Notes: a model not told the origin generated them from the sequence alone. Numbered from the stretch's first letter, positions 24,354 to 33,511 are shown. The stretch is DNA of 64,000 nt from Longibacter salinarum (GCF_002554795.1 NZ_PDEQ01000005.1:186001-250000); one strand, 5' to 3'. Program-made: numbers and translations.

Positions 24354-26093
24354 CTACGCCGTTTGTCCGGCTTCGACGTCTTCCAACTGGAGGCCCTGAA
24401 GCCCCATTGCGTCGTACGTCGCTCCTTCGAAGGCGGGATTCGTGGACTGCAGTTCGTCCATGATCTGCTTCGGCCCCTTCTCGTAGTCCATCTCGGATCC
24501 GAGGCGGCGAGCAATCTCCGGGAGGCTCTCCCAGCCGGGCTTGCAATTCACCCGATTGCTCTCATTGTGCCAGCGGTCGAACGGCGTGCCGTGTTCATCT
24601 TCGCGGCTCTTGCCCATCTCGAGCATCAGCGTCCGGTTGACGCCCTGGATTTCCTTCGCCGGGCGCACGCGCTGAGCGCGACCATTCTGGTTGATGTAGG
24701 TGCCAACCGTTTCGACAACCATGGCCGCCGGGATCGCTACGTTCGTTGCCGGCAGCGTCTCGTTCGTCGTGTTGTAGTAATGGAGGATGACGTCGACATC
24801 CGCAAGCTCGTCGACCGAGCAGAGCCCCGAGCCGACGAGATCATCTTCGAGAACATAGACCGCATCGTACTCGCCATTCGCCAGTTGCGTGCCGAGCAGC
24901 TCCGTATCGACAGCCGTCATTCCGAGGCGTTCACAACCCTGAGCGTTTGGCGTCTTGTCATCCGTGATGAGCCAGTCGTCGCCGGCGCCTTTTTCGACGT
25001 GCGGAATATACTGCGGCGTATCGACGCCGAGCGCCTCCGCGAGCTGAACCAGCAGATAGTTGTCCTCGACTGTGGCGTTGGCCGAGCCAAGCAACAGCGT
25101 GCGCTCCGGATCGGCTTGGCCGAGCATGGCCGCTGCGCGTGCGTAGGCCTGTTGCCAGGACACCGACTGTAGCTCGCCCTCCTGACGCACTTCCGGCCCT
25201 TCGGGACGATCCTCGTTGAAGCGATCGTAGATGAGGCGGTCTTCATCCGGCAGCCAGTACTCGTTGACGTTCAGGTTCTGGCGAGGCGTAATGCGCAGCA
25301 CCAGGTTGTCGCGGACCCAGTAGTGGCAGTTGGCACCCGTCGCGTTCGTCGTCACAATGGACGGCGTCGAACTCATCTCCCAAATCCGCGCCTTAAAGCG
25401 GAAATCCGTCGCGGTAAGCGCGCCGACCGGGCAGATATCGATCGTGTTCATCGAGTACGGATCGTCGAACTCTTCGCCCGGAGCCGTAACCGGGTAGTTC
25501 TTGACGCCGCGCTGGTTGATCGTCAGCTGGCAAGAGCCCGAGACCTCTTCGGTAAAGCGCGTGCAGCGCGTGCAGTTGATGCAACGCTCCGCATCGAGCG
25601 TGACGCGCGGACCGAGCTTGACGCGCTTGGGCTTGTGGACCTTGCGGAATTCAAAGCGCGACCCTTCGGGGCCGTACTTGTACGCCTGAATCTGCAGCGG
25701 ACAGTGCCCGGCCTGGTCGCAGATGGGGCAATCGAGCGGGTGGTTGATCAGGAGAAACTCGAGCGTGTCCTTTTGCGCCTCCTCGACCTCCTCGTTGCTC
25801 CGCTGGGTCTTGACGACCATCCCGTCCTGCACATCAACCGTGCAGCTGGCCTGCATCTTGGGGAAGAACTGGATGACCGGCTCCCCGTTTTCGTCTGTTT
25901 CGACCTCTCCCGTGGAGCGGTCTTTCTTCGGCATGCCAACCTTCACCAGGCACTGGCGGCAGTTGGCCGGGATCGACATCGCCGGGTGGTAGCAGAAGTG
26001 CGGCAACTCGATGCCCTGGTCCAGACAGAACTGGAGCAGCTTGTGCTCCCCTTCATACTCGTACGTCGTTCCGTCGATGGTTACGGTAGGCAT
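24354..26093 (-). CDS. nuoG: NADH-quinone oxidoreductase subunit G, short form
   Basis: The 579-residue iron-sulfur subunit belongs to the peripheral arm of complex I. The N-terminal [2Fe-2S] ferredoxin part has CLDQGIELPHFCYHPAM and NCRQCLVKV; an NADH_dhqG [4Fe-4S] part has HPLDCPICDQAGHCPLQ; further cysteines CINCTRC and DICPVGALT hold one more cluster. A molybdopterin-oxidoreductase-like domain follows but is cut short compared with the roughly 900-residue E. coli protein, as in many Bacteroidota. ATG 26093 (MPTVTIDG) is chosen; 11 upstream codons look non-native. It is the last gene of nuoA-G, followed by a heptamer array and a terminator. No nuoH follows. Confidence 0.95.
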   Translation of the reverse strand: MPTVTIDGTTYEYEGEHKLLQFCLDQGIELPHFCYHPAMSIPANCRQCLVKVGMPKKDRSTGEVETDENGEPVIQFFPKMQASCTVDVQDGMVVKTQRSNEEVEEAQKDTLEFLLINHPLDCPICDQAGHCPLQIQAYKYGPEGSRFEFRKVHKPKRVKLGPRVTLDAERCINCTRCTRFTEEVSGSCQLTINQRGVKNYPVTAPGEEFDDPYSMNTIDICPVGALTATDFRFKARIWEMSSTPSIVTTNATGANCHYWVRDNLVLRITPRQNLNVNEYWLPDEDRLIYDRFNEDRPEGPEVRQEGELQSVSWQQAYARAAAMLGQADPERTLLLGSANATVEDNYLLVQLAEALGVDTPQYIPHVEKGAGDDWLITDDKTPNAQGCERLGMTAVDTELLGTQLANGEYDAVYVLEDDLVGSGLCSVDELADVDVILHYYNTTNETLPATNVAIPAAMVVETVGTYINQNGRAQRVRPAKEIQGVNRTLMLEMGKSREDEHGTPFDRWHNESNRVNCKPGWESLPEIARRLGSEMDYEKGPKQIMDELQSTNPAFEGATYDAMGLQGLQLEDVEAGQTA

Positions 26094-26301
26094 AGTCGGT
26101 CCAGTCGGTTCGTTGTGCCGGGACAATGCCCCAGCCGGGGTCGATAATGTGGGATACGGTAACGTACGGCAGAGACGGGTTAACGCTCCACCATTTCGTT
26201 ACGGATTCAAAGGATGTTCCGTTTTTCCAGGCGTTGCAACTGCCGGTTCCGTCTCGCACCGTGCGTTCCGTTCGGAACGAAAAGCAGTGCGAATGCGCGG
26301 G

Positions 26302-26808
26302 CTAACGATCAGTTAAGGCGATACCTCGGGCGGCGATCTGAACCTCAACGCTGTCGGGGCGCGGCGCACCGTCGGCCTCGTAATGATCGCGTTCCCGTTC
26401 GGGGAGTGTGTGAACACGCACTGTGCCCTTCACGACCGCGGTACCCGTCGCCTCGGTCGGAAGTGTGAACGCGTATCCGCCGCTATCACGGTGCGGGACA
26501 AACACACGAACCGGCGGCTTATCGCCAGCATCCATGGCCATCCAGCACCCTTTCTTCTGACATACCTGTGCGATACGGCCCCGCGTGGTCACGGACTCAC
26601 CGTCGTACGCGGTGGGTCGTTCTGCGATGCTCGCAACATCCACCGCCGCATCCGGGTCAACGCTCTCACCGAACGTTTTGTCCACAGGGATCGGCCCCGG
26701 GTCGTCCGGATCCGTCGCCTCCGGTTCACTCCGGCAGCCAGCAAGCACCAGTAATACCGACACCGTCAGGATCGTAGCATACAGGCCAGAGGCAACACGA
26801 AGCTTCAT
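26302..26808 (-). CDS. DUF4920 lipoprotein inside the nuo cluster
   Basis: The 168-residue product starts at ATG 26808 with a lipoprotein signal (TILTVSVLLVLAGC, cysteine as lipid site) and a Pro/Asp-rich linker. The fold region matches DUF4920: TRGRIAQVCQKKGCWMAM followed by VRVFVPH and a VVKGTVRVHTL strand. The paired cysteines in VCQKKGCW suggest metal or redox binding, which is unproven. It sits between nuoF and nuoG in the same direction, with gaps of 89 and 208 bp, but is not a known complex I subunit. It is probably exported and tethered to a membrane. Confidence 0.8.
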   Translation of the reverse strand: MKLRVASGLYATILTVSVLLVLAGCRSEPEATDPDDPGPIPVDKTFGESVDPDAAVDVASIAERPTAYDGESVTTRGRIAQVCQKKGCWMAMDAGDKPPVRVFVPHRDSGGYAFTLPTEATGTAVVKGTVRVHTLPERERDHYEADGAPRPDSVEVQIAARGIALTDR

Positions 26809-26897
26809 CAGCGAATACCGGTCGAGTGGAATTGTCGGTCGAGTCTCTCGTGCATCGCTGTGATAGAACAGCACGTAGAGTCCGCTATCAACGTCAG

Positions 26898-28262
26898 TTA
26901 CGCTTCGGTCGCGGGTGCAGCACTTTCCGTTCCGGACGACACATCCGCGCTGACCGGGTGAACGGACGCTTTGCACTTCGCTTCAAACTCTTCGCGGAAG
27001 CGCTTGAGCGTGTATTGCACCGGCCACGCGGCGGCATCAGCGAAGGCGCAGATCGTCCGGCCTTCCATCTGCCCGCAGAGATCGAGCAGCAGGTCGAGGT
27101 CGCGCATCTGCCCTTCGCCCTCATCGATCCGCGTCACGATATTCTCCAGCCAGCCCGTTCCTTCACGGCACGGCGTGCACTGCCCGCAGCTCTCGTGCGA
27201 GTAGAAATGGGTCACACGGCGCAGGTAGGACACCATGTCGGTATCCTCGTCGAGCACGAGCATGCCAGCCGTACCCATCATCGATCCGGCTTCTCGAAGG
27301 CTCTCAGCGTCCATCGTCACGCCGTCGCACTGATCCGCGCGAAGGGGCGGCGTCGAGCTTCCGCCCGGGACCAGAGCCTTGAACTTCTTGCCGTTGCGCA
27401 TCCCGCCGCAGACCTCATCGATGAGGTCGGAGATCAGCATGCCGGTCGGGTATTCGTAGACGCCCGGCCGGTTGACGTGACCACTGATACCGTACAGCAC
27501 CGGTCCCGGGTGCTTCTCCGCACCGGTGTTGGCGAACCAGTCCGCGCCCTTCTCGATGATGAGCGGGACGCAGGCGAGCGTTTCGACGTTGTTGATCGTC
27601 GTCGGCTTGCTCCACGCGCCAACCTGTGCGGGGAACGGGGGCTTGTAGCGAGGATAGCCACGCTTGCCTTCGAGCGAGTTCAGCAGGCTGGTCTCCTCGC
27701 CGCAGATGTACGCACCGGCGCCCTTGTGGATGACGATGTCCATGGAGAAGTCTGTCCCCATGATGTTGTCGCCAACCAGGTTCTGGTCGTAGAGCTTCTC
27801 CAGTTCCTTCTCCATGTGCTGGATCCAGTCGGCGTACTCGCCGCGGACGTACACGTAGCAGGCGTCGATCGACATGGCGTACCCCGCAATCAGGATGCCC
27901 TCAAACATGAGGTGCGGGTTGTACTCCATGAGCTGCCGGTCCTTGAACGTGCCCGGCTCGCTCTCGTCCGCATTACAGGCGAGGTAGCGGGGGCGATCGT
28001 CGGGCTCCGGCATAAAGCTCCACTTCATGCCCGTGGAGAAGCCGGCGCCACCGCGACCGCGGAGACCGGATTCCTTGACCGCATTGGTGACATCGCCCGG
28101 CTCGATCGCTTTCTCCTCAAGAACCTTGCGGAGACGGTCGTAGCCGCCCTCGTTTTTGTAGACCTCCAGCTTGTGCAGGTCACGGACTGGGGGCAGGAGG
28201 ACGCGTTCGTAATTGCGCCAGTCCCCGGCTTTTGATTGCGGACTCCCGTTGGTGGCTTCCAT
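26898..28262 (-). CDS. nuoF: NADH-quinone oxidoreductase subunit F
   Basis: The 454-residue protein is the NADH- and FMN-binding subunit of complex I. It shows GLRGRGGAGFSTGMKW (NADH/FMN glycine-rich loop), CNADESEPGTFKDR (FMN site), GAGAYICGEETSLLNSLEG, and the cluster N3 motif ESCGQCTPCREGTGWL. Length is as expected. The start ATG 28262 is 13 residues upstream of the first conserved block. The gene is read after a small membrane-protein gene (28337-28801), which splits it from nuoE. Confidence 0.96.
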   Translation of the reverse strand: MEATNGSPQSKAGDWRNYERVLLPPVRDLHKLEVYKNEGGYDRLRKVLEEKAIEPGDVTNAVKESGLRGRGGAGFSTGMKWSFMPEPDDRPRYLACNADESEPGTFKDRQLMEYNPHLMFEGILIAGYAMSIDACYVYVRGEYADWIQHMEKELEKLYDQNLVGDNIMGTDFSMDIVIHKGAGAYICGEETSLLNSLEGKRGYPRYKPPFPAQVGAWSKPTTINNVETLACVPLIIEKGADWFANTGAEKHPGPVLYGISGHVNRPGVYEYPTGMLISDLIDEVCGGMRNGKKFKALVPGGSSTPPLRADQCDGVTMDAESLREAGSMMGTAGMLVLDEDTDMVSYLRRVTHFYSHESCGQCTPCREGTGWLENIVTRIDEGEGQMRDLDLLLDLCGQMEGRTICAFADAAAWPVQYTLKRFREEFEAKCKASVHPVSADVSSGTESAAPATEA

Positions 28263-28336
28263 GGATCAGAGGTTGAGTCTCGGGTGGGGAATGTCGGTAA
28301 AGGTCGGAAGGTCGGTGTGGCCGTCGTCCCGCTAGG

Positions 28337-28801
28337 TCAGGCTGCGGTGTCCGCAGTGTCGGCCGGGGTGGAATTAGGGGGCGCTGGCAGGTCGGCGAGG
28401 ACGCTGTAGCAGAGTCGCTTCTTGCGCCAGTCGATGTACACGTAGGCGGCAATGGCCATGTGAACCGCGGCAATAGCACAGGCCGCTGCAATCACGCCGA
28501 TGAGTTCGATCGGTTCGAGGTTGTTTACGCGGCGAAAGAACTCGTAGAGCCCTGCGGTCGGGAGCACGACGGACATCACCGTCATGATGATGCCGAGCGC
28601 GTACACGTACGTCTTGCTGTCCTCCAGCGACCGGAAGCGTCTCTTAGCGTAGGGTACGTCGCCCCCACGAAGTCGGTCGGCCGTGTCTTCATCCGCCCCC
28701 AGCGCATCGACCAATCTCACGCGTGCTGATGCGCAGTCGTCGAGGTCAGGTGCACCCGAAGGATCGGAGAATGCGCCAGCGTCAGATGCGTCCATGAGCA
28801 T
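28337..28801 (-). CDS. Small membrane protein between nuoE and nuoF
   Basis: The 154-residue product (149 if ATG 28795... region MDASD is used, two codons later) has an acidic N-terminal half, then two membrane segments (about residues 67-88, YVYALGIIMTVMSVVLPTAG, and 99-121, LIGVIAAACAIAAVHMAIAA) and a short basic loop with a Pro-rich tail. No family was recognised. It has a helical hairpin layout with the N-terminus probably in the cytoplasm. It lies 31 bp after nuoE and 74 bp before nuoF on the same strand, so it is very likely co-transcribed with complex I. It could be an accessory or assembly factor, which is a guess from position only. Confidence 0.65.
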   Translation of the reverse strand: MLMDASDAGAFSDPSGAPDLDDCASARVRLVDALGADEDTADRLRGGDVPYAKRRFRSLEDSKTYVYALGIIMTVMSVVLPTAGLYEFFRRVNNLEPIELIGVIAAACAIAAVHMAIAAYVYIDWRKKRLCYSVLADLPAPPNSTPADTADTAA

Positions 28802-28832
28802 ACCGGATCAGGTACGGCGACGGCGTCGGTGT

Positions 28833-29510
28833 CTACTTGATCGCTTCCGAGCGCGGCTGCGTCTTGTACGTCTCCGTCGTCTCAGCATCGGAACGGCGGT
28901 TGCCGCCCATCTCGTCTTCGTCCTGCGGCAGGGTTACAGACGTAAACTTCGGCATCTCGCCTTTCTTCAGTTTGTCCACCAGTTCGTCCACCTTTTCCTT
29001 CGTGAGGTTGTGGACGTACGGGCCGTTCGTGACCTGCATCATCGGGGCGGAACCGCAGCAGCCGAGGCATTCGACCTCCTGCAGCGTGAACATGCCGTCG
29101 TCGGTCGTTTCGCCGGCGTGGATGTCCAGTTTCTCCTCCAGGTAGTGGAGAATGTCGTAGCCACCGGTAAACTGGCAGGTGAAGCACGTGCAGACGTCAA
29201 GGACGAATTTGCCCTGCTCCTCCTTGTAGTACTGCGTGTAGAACGTGGCAACGCCGAATGCCTTCGAGAACGGCATGTCGAGCGTGTCCGCGCAGAGCTG
29301 GATCACCTCCGGCGGGAGGAAACCAAACTTCTCCTGCGCGATCCAGAGAACCCGCATAATCGCCGCGTCCGGCTCCGGGTACTGGGCCTTGTAGCGATCG
29401 ATCTGCTCTTTCTCCTCATCCGTCCAGACGAGCTCGTCTTCAGAAAAGACGGGATCTGGATTCTGGTCCGGAAGCTCGACGACCGGCCGCTGAATGTCGA
29501 ATTGACTCAT
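28833..29510 (-). CDS. nuoE: NADH-quinone oxidoreductase subunit E
   Basis: This 225-residue thioredoxin-like subunit holds the [2Fe-2S] cluster N1a. The ligands are present: CTCFTC (first pair, C-x4-C) and ECLGCCGSAPMM (second pair, C-x3-C). Helical N-terminal part IDRYKAQYPEPDAAIMRVLW and ALGVATFYTQYY-like region (AFGVATFYTQYYKEE) are typical. The tail beyond the fold is 30 residues of charged, probably disordered sequence. It partners with NuoF in electron entry from NADH. Confidence 0.95.
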   Translation of the reverse strand: MSQFDIQRPVVELPDQNPDPVFSEDELVWTDEEKEQIDRYKAQYPEPDAAIMRVLWIAQEKFGFLPPEVIQLCADTLDMPFSKAFGVATFYTQYYKEEQGKFVLDVCTCFTCQFTGGYDILHYLEEKLDIHAGETTDDGMFTLQEVECLGCCGSAPMMQVTNGPYVHNLTKEKVDELVDKLKKGEMPKFTSVTLPQDEDEMGGNRRSDAETTETYKTQPRSEAIK

Positions 29511-29537
29511 GTTGTACGCGCGAAGGTTGGGAAGAAC

Positions 29538-29561
29538 GAATGTGTGAACGTGTGAACGTGA
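29538..29561. repeat. Three in-phase octamers between nuoD and nuoE
   Basis: GAATGTGT (29538), GAACGTGT (29546) and GAACGTGA (29554) follow without gap in the 88-bp space between nuoE and nuoD. The GAACG word belongs to the AACG octamer family seen elsewhere in the window, here in reverse orientation. Confidence 0.5.
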
Positions 29562-29598
29562 AGGCCCTCCACTCCTTCAGACACTCACACATGCGGAC

Positions 29599-30945
29599 TT
29601 ATTTGTCGGCTTCGCCCATCACGGGGTCAATCGAGCCGATAATGACGACGGTATCTGCGACGAGGGAGCCCTCCATAATGTACTCCATGCCCTGCAGGTT
29701 GGTAAACGAGGGCGCATTGATCCGTACGCGGAAGGGGCGGCCGGTGCCGTCGCTCGTCAGGTAAAAGCCGAGTTCGCCTTTCGGACTCTCGACCGCGTGG
29801 TACGCGTTGGCCCCCTTCGGCGCCTGCGTGCCCACATCGGTGTACATGAAGTCGTGAATCATGCCTTCCATCGAGTAATAAACCTCGTCCTTCGATGGAT
29901 ACGCCTGCTTGGCGTCGTCGGCGCGGACCGGGCCCTCCGGCATCCGGTCGAGGCACTGCTCGATGATTCGAATGCTCTGCTCCATCTCCTCCAGGCGGAG
30001 GAAGTACCGGGCGAGGCAATCGCCTTCCTCGCGGATCGGGATGGTGAAGTCGACTTCGTCGTACTTGAGGTACGGCTCGAAGCGGCGAATGTCGTACTCA
30101 ACGCCGGAGCCGCGCAGGTTCGGCCCGGTCATACCAAGCTCGATGGCCTCCTCCTTCGTGATCCGGCCGACGTCCTTATTCCGCTCGATCCAGATGCGGT
30201 TTCGGTTCAGGAATTTCTGCCAGCGGGCGAGCTCCTCCTTGAAGCTGTCGCAGAAGGCGCGGATAAGCTCGAACGAACGCGGCGTCAAATCCGACGCCAC
30301 CCCGCCAATGCGAGAGTGGCTGACGGTAAACCGTGCACCGGCAACCTCGTCAAAGATCGAGTAGATGTCCTCCCGCTGCTGGAAGGTCCAGAGGAAGCCG
30401 GACACCGCGCCCGCGTCCATCAGACCCACACCGAGCCAGAGGCAGTGCGACGAGATTCGCGCCAGCTCGCACATGATCATGCGAATCCATTCGGCGCGCT
30501 CCGGGATTTCGATGCCCGCGAGTTTCTCCACCGCCAGGCACCAGGCGACGTTGTTGGAGTAGGGCGACAGGTAGTCCATGCGGTCGGTGTACGGCATGAA
30601 CTCCTGATACGTCTTCGACTCGGCCAGCTTCTCGATCCCGCGGTGCAGGTAGCCGATGTCGAGGACCGCCTTCTCGATGGTTTCGCCGTCGAGCTTGACG
30701 ACGCAGCGGAGCACACCGTGGGTGGCCGGGTGCTGCGGTCCCATGTTGAGGATCATCTCGTGCTCGAGCGGATCGACCTCCGACCATTCGGTCGCGGCCA
30801 TCCCACCGTCACCCTCCGCCGCGCGTTTTTCCTCGATCCACGCGTGCTTGGCGTCGAGGCGCTCGTAGATCTTCTCGTTATGCTTCGGCCAGAAGCGGAA
30901 CTTGTCGCCGAAGTCGAGACCGGGAAATTGAGGGGCCGTGGCCAT
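29599..30945 (-). CDS. nuoD: NADH-quinone oxidoreductase subunit D
   Basis: The 448-residue protein is the 49-kDa subunit that builds the quinone pocket. Conserved runs are LNMGPQHPATHGVLR, LDIGYLHRGIEKLAE, YTDRMDYLSPYSNN, GRITKEEAIELGMTGPNLRG and the closing GSIDPVMGEADK. The N-terminal 60 residues extend a little beyond the usual length. It is a separate gene from nuoC, not a CD fusion. The start is ATG 30945. Confidence 0.96.
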   Translation of the reverse strand: MATAPQFPGLDFGDKFRFWPKHNEKIYERLDAKHAWIEEKRAAEGDGGMAATEWSEVDPLEHEMILNMGPQHPATHGVLRCVVKLDGETIEKAVLDIGYLHRGIEKLAESKTYQEFMPYTDRMDYLSPYSNNVAWCLAVEKLAGIEIPERAEWIRMIMCELARISSHCLWLGVGLMDAGAVSGFLWTFQQREDIYSIFDEVAGARFTVSHSRIGGVASDLTPRSFELIRAFCDSFKEELARWQKFLNRNRIWIERNKDVGRITKEEAIELGMTGPNLRGSGVEYDIRRFEPYLKYDEVDFTIPIREEGDCLARYFLRLEEMEQSIRIIEQCLDRMPEGPVRADDAKQAYPSKDEVYYSMEGMIHDFMYTDVGTQAPKGANAYHAVESPKGELGFYLTSDGTGRPFRVRINAPSFTNLQGMEYIMEGSLVADTVVIIGSIDPVMGEADK

Positions 30946-31009
30946 GGGGAGTTGCTATTGGCGTGTGGTGCGTTTCAACGCTCAGACGGTAGCGCGTCTC
31001 GAACGTTCG

Positions 31010-31732
31010 TTATTCGTTATCCGTGTCGTCGGCGTAGTCCGACTTCGGCTCCAGGTAACTTTTCGTGGGCTTCGAGCCGTGTGCTGCGGCGAAGGGGTCC
31101 ATCGTGAGCTCGCCCTCCGGCGTCTGCGGTGGAAGCGGAAGCGAACCCGGAACGCCGAGAAGCGGAAATTCCTTGCGGAGTGGGTGATACTCGAAGTCCT
31201 CCGGCATGTACATGCGCCGCAGGTCCGGATGCCCGTCGAATTTGATGCCGAGCATGTCGTAGGCTTCGCGCTCGTTCCAGTTCGCGGCGCGGTACACCTG
31301 CGTGACGCTCGGCACGCTCAGATCGTCCTCCTCGATGCGGATCTTGACACGAATTCGTTTGCCACGCTCCAGCGAGACGAGGTTGTAGAACATCTCGTAG
31401 CGCTCGTCCTCGGTGAAGCGGTCGATGCCGCCACAATCGGAGAAGTAGTTAAACCCCAGATCGTCGCGGAGGAACTGGCAGACCTCGCGTATTTTCTCCT
31501 TCTCAACGAAGACCGTGTCTTCGCCCGCGTAGGTTTCCACGTTCCAGACGACATCGCCAAACTCGTCGACGAGGGCCTTGATGACGTCCGGGATCCGGGT
31601 TGCCCCCTTGGCATGTGGATTCGACTCCGAGTCGTCGGCCCGGGCCTCATCCATCGGGGTGTAGTAGAACTTCAGCGCTTCGTGCTCGCGCTTCTCTTGT
31701 TTCGGCTGTGCGTTGCGTTCGTCGTCGCGCAT
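31010..31732 (-). CDS. nuoC: NADH-quinone oxidoreductase subunit C
   Basis: The 240-residue protein is the 30-kDa subunit of the peripheral arm. Family motifs are YFSDCGGIDRFTEDERYEM, NWNEREAYDMLGIKFDGHPD and LRRMYMPEDFEYHPLRKEFP. About 40 residues at the N-terminus are charged and less conserved. The C-terminal end (after LLGVPGSLPLPPQ) is extended and acidic. Spacing to nuoB and nuoD is about 60 bp, as expected in an operon. Confidence 0.94.
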   Translation of the reverse strand: MRDDERNAQPKQEKREHEALKFYYTPMDEARADDSESNPHAKGATRIPDVIKALVDEFGDVVWNVETYAGEDTVFVEKEKIREVCQFLRDDLGFNYFSDCGGIDRFTEDERYEMFYNLVSLERGKRIRVKIRIEEDDLSVPSVTQVYRAANWNEREAYDMLGIKFDGHPDLRRMYMPEDFEYHPLRKEFPLLGVPGSLPLPPQTPEGELTMDPFAAAHGSKPTKSYLEPKSDYADDTDNE

Positions 31733-31792
31733 GAACGGGTGCGGGCGCGAATGGAAAATGGTGCGAAAGGGGGCAGCGTCGGATCCGCTGTG

Positions 31793-32440
31793 CTACGCCT
31801 TCATCGGCGCCGTTTTCGACTTGCGGGTCGCGTCGTCGGCTTTGGCACCGGGCGCTTCTACGATGAAATTCGGCGTCTTCGGCTTCTCAAGCTGACCGGG
31901 GAACTTGCTGCTGTTCTCGTGCACGATCGGTGCGCGCTCGACCAGCGGGCCGTCGGTGTAATCCTGCAGCACCGAGTACTCGTTACGGATTTTCTCCTGG
32001 ATGTCCATTAGTGCGTGCAGGACGGCTTCCGGCCGCGGCGGACATCCGGGGATGTAGACATCGACCGGCAGGAAGTTGTCGATACCCTGAACGACGCCGT
32101 AGCAGCGGTGCATCCCGCCCGTCGACGCGCAGGCTCCCATCGCGATGCACCACTTCGGATCCGGCATCTGGTCCCAGACGCGGCGGATCGCGTGGCTCAT
32201 TTTGTAGGAGCACCAGCCGGCGACGATCATCAGGTCGGCCTGACGGGGAGAGAACCGCATGGCCTCACTCCCGAAGCGTGCCGCATCGTACTTCGGTCCG
32301 GCAAACGCCATCATCTCGATCGCGCAACAGGCCAACCCCATAGGCATCGGCATCAGCGAGTTGGAGCGCGCCCAGTTGAGAACCGCATCGACGCGTGTGG
32401 TGAAAAAGCCCTCACCACCGGACGGAGTCATTCCAGCCAT
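31793..32440 (-). CDS. nuoB: NADH-quinone oxidoreductase subunit B
   Basis: This 215-residue subunit carries cluster N2, the last centre before quinone. The ligands are [12 protein letters not shown] (two adjacent Cys), [15 protein letters not shown] and [14 protein letters not shown] 32440 gives [18 protein letters not shown], a normal start; the frame is open for another 75 codons upstream without similarity, so the 346-bp gap to nuoA is treated as non-coding. The C-terminal 55 residues after the core (from [10 protein letters not shown]) are longer than in E. coli. Confidence 0.95.
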   Translation of the reverse strand: MAGMTPSGGEGFFTTRVDAVLNWARSNSLMPMPMGLACCAIEMMAFAGPKYDAARFGSEAMRFSPRQADLMIVAGWCSYKMSHAIRRVWDQMPDPKWCIAMGACASTGGMHRCYGVVQGIDNFLPVDVYIPGCPPRPEAVLHALMDIQEKIRNEYSVLQDYTDGPLVERAPIVHENSSKFPGQLEKPKTPNFIVEAPGAKADDATRKSKTAPMKA

Positions 32441-32786
32441 GATAATATCTGCATTGGTGTAAATATCGGCGCCTGCTTGTACGACACCGCATGACCCGAA
32501 GATGCATGAGCAGGTCGAATTCGGGGCAACCGTGCGATGCGTTCGGTTCCCGGCGGACGGGCCGGGTGCGGCGATGAAAATCTCGGCGTGGGGGGTGAAA
32601 GCGAAGGGGGCGCCGTTGGAAAACGAGGGGATCCGTTGCGCCAGACCGCTTCCGGCCCTGAGCACTGCTGGTATGGTCAGTGCCGTTTCCCTGTTTCAGC
32701 CAAGAGTGAAACGAGATCGGCCATTACACGGCCTATTCACGGACTGCTGCCGATCCGGGCGGCCGTAAGACGCGCCGGCCTTCCGC
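32441..32786. other. Unusually long gap between nuoB and nuoA
   Basis: 346 bp with no convincing gene on either strand. The nuoB frame stays open for 75 codons into it, but without similarity to the family. No terminator-like hairpin was seen, so read-through from nuoA into nuoB is plausible. Confidence 0.4.
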
Positions 32787-33161
32787 CTACTGCTCGAAGT
32801 CCAGCCCACCTTTCTTGATATCGTAGACGAGCCCGATCGCGAGGATGGCCGCAAAGATCGTAACGACAATCATCACGCCGAGGGCTGCTCCACCTGCGAT
32901 GAAGTCGTGGAAACTCACCGCCCACGGATACATGAAGACGACCTCGACGTCAAAGACGATAAAAATCATTGCGACGAGGTAAAACTTCACGGAGTACCGT
33001 TCGCGGGCACTGCCGATCGGATCCATCCCACTCTCATACGGCGACTGCTTGATGCGATTGGGACGCTTCGGCCCCACGAGCTCGGCCGCCTTCAGCAGTG
33101 TGAGGGCGAGGCCGGTGGCAATCGCAATGGTGATGTACAGCGGGATGAAATCTCCAAACAT
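32787..33161 (-). CDS. nuoA: NADH-quinone oxidoreductase subunit A
   Basis: The 124-residue membrane subunit has three transmembrane helices (about 5-25, 63-85, 92-114). The family block is present: YESGMDPIGSARERYSVKF, then FYLVAMIFIVFDVEVVFMYPWA. ATG 33161 is preferred because the longer frame (to 33344) adds 61 residues beyond the usual family length. It is the first gene of the nuo cluster; the promoter should lie in the repeat-rich region upstream (33162-33787). Confidence 0.92.
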   Translation of the reverse strand: MFGDFIPLYITIAIATGLALTLLKAAELVGPKRPNRIKQSPYESGMDPIGSARERYSVKFYLVAMIFIVFDVEVVFMYPWAVSFHDFIAGGAALGVMIVVTIFAAILAIGLVYDIKKGGLDFEQ

Positions 33162-33363
33162 GACTCGGAGCGGGCAGAAAACCAGGAAGGTCCATCGGAT
33201 AATCGCACCCATCGTGCGCCCCGCCCAGTCAGGCAGGATCGGAGCAGGCGTTCCGTGACGCAAGGATGCGATAGGCAGGTATGCATGGTACGCATCTGCT
33301 TCCACGGGTGCAAAAGCCGCACCTCTCTGCATTCCGAAGAGCACATGAAATGGGAGTCTGGCA

Positions 33364-33511
33364 ATGCGAAGGGCTAAGTGCGAAAAGGAGAATGTGAATG
33401 GTCGATTGTGGATTGAGGATAGTGAATTGGACCGATCTTTCGGGCGTGATGCAGTCCTCCGCCTCCGGAGTCTTGATTGTTTGTCGTCGGTGGTTCGTGG
33501 TCTATGGGATT
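33364..33511. repeat. Heptamer arrays, left block of the nuoA upstream region
   Basis: Three sets keep an exact 7-bp phase. At 33364-33384: ATGCGAA, GGGCTAA and GTGCGAA. At 33388-33429: six words including TGAATGG, TCGATTG and TGGATTG, the reverse complement of the CAATCC family. At 33470-33511: six words including TTGTTTG, TCGTCGG and TGGTTCG, close to words at 2112-2139. Orientation is opposite to the block at 33583-33673. Confidence 0.7.

Noticed and set aside
33162-33344. Longer nuoA start at 33344
   Set aside because: It would add 61 residues beyond the normal family length; ATG 33161 gives a standard NuoA.
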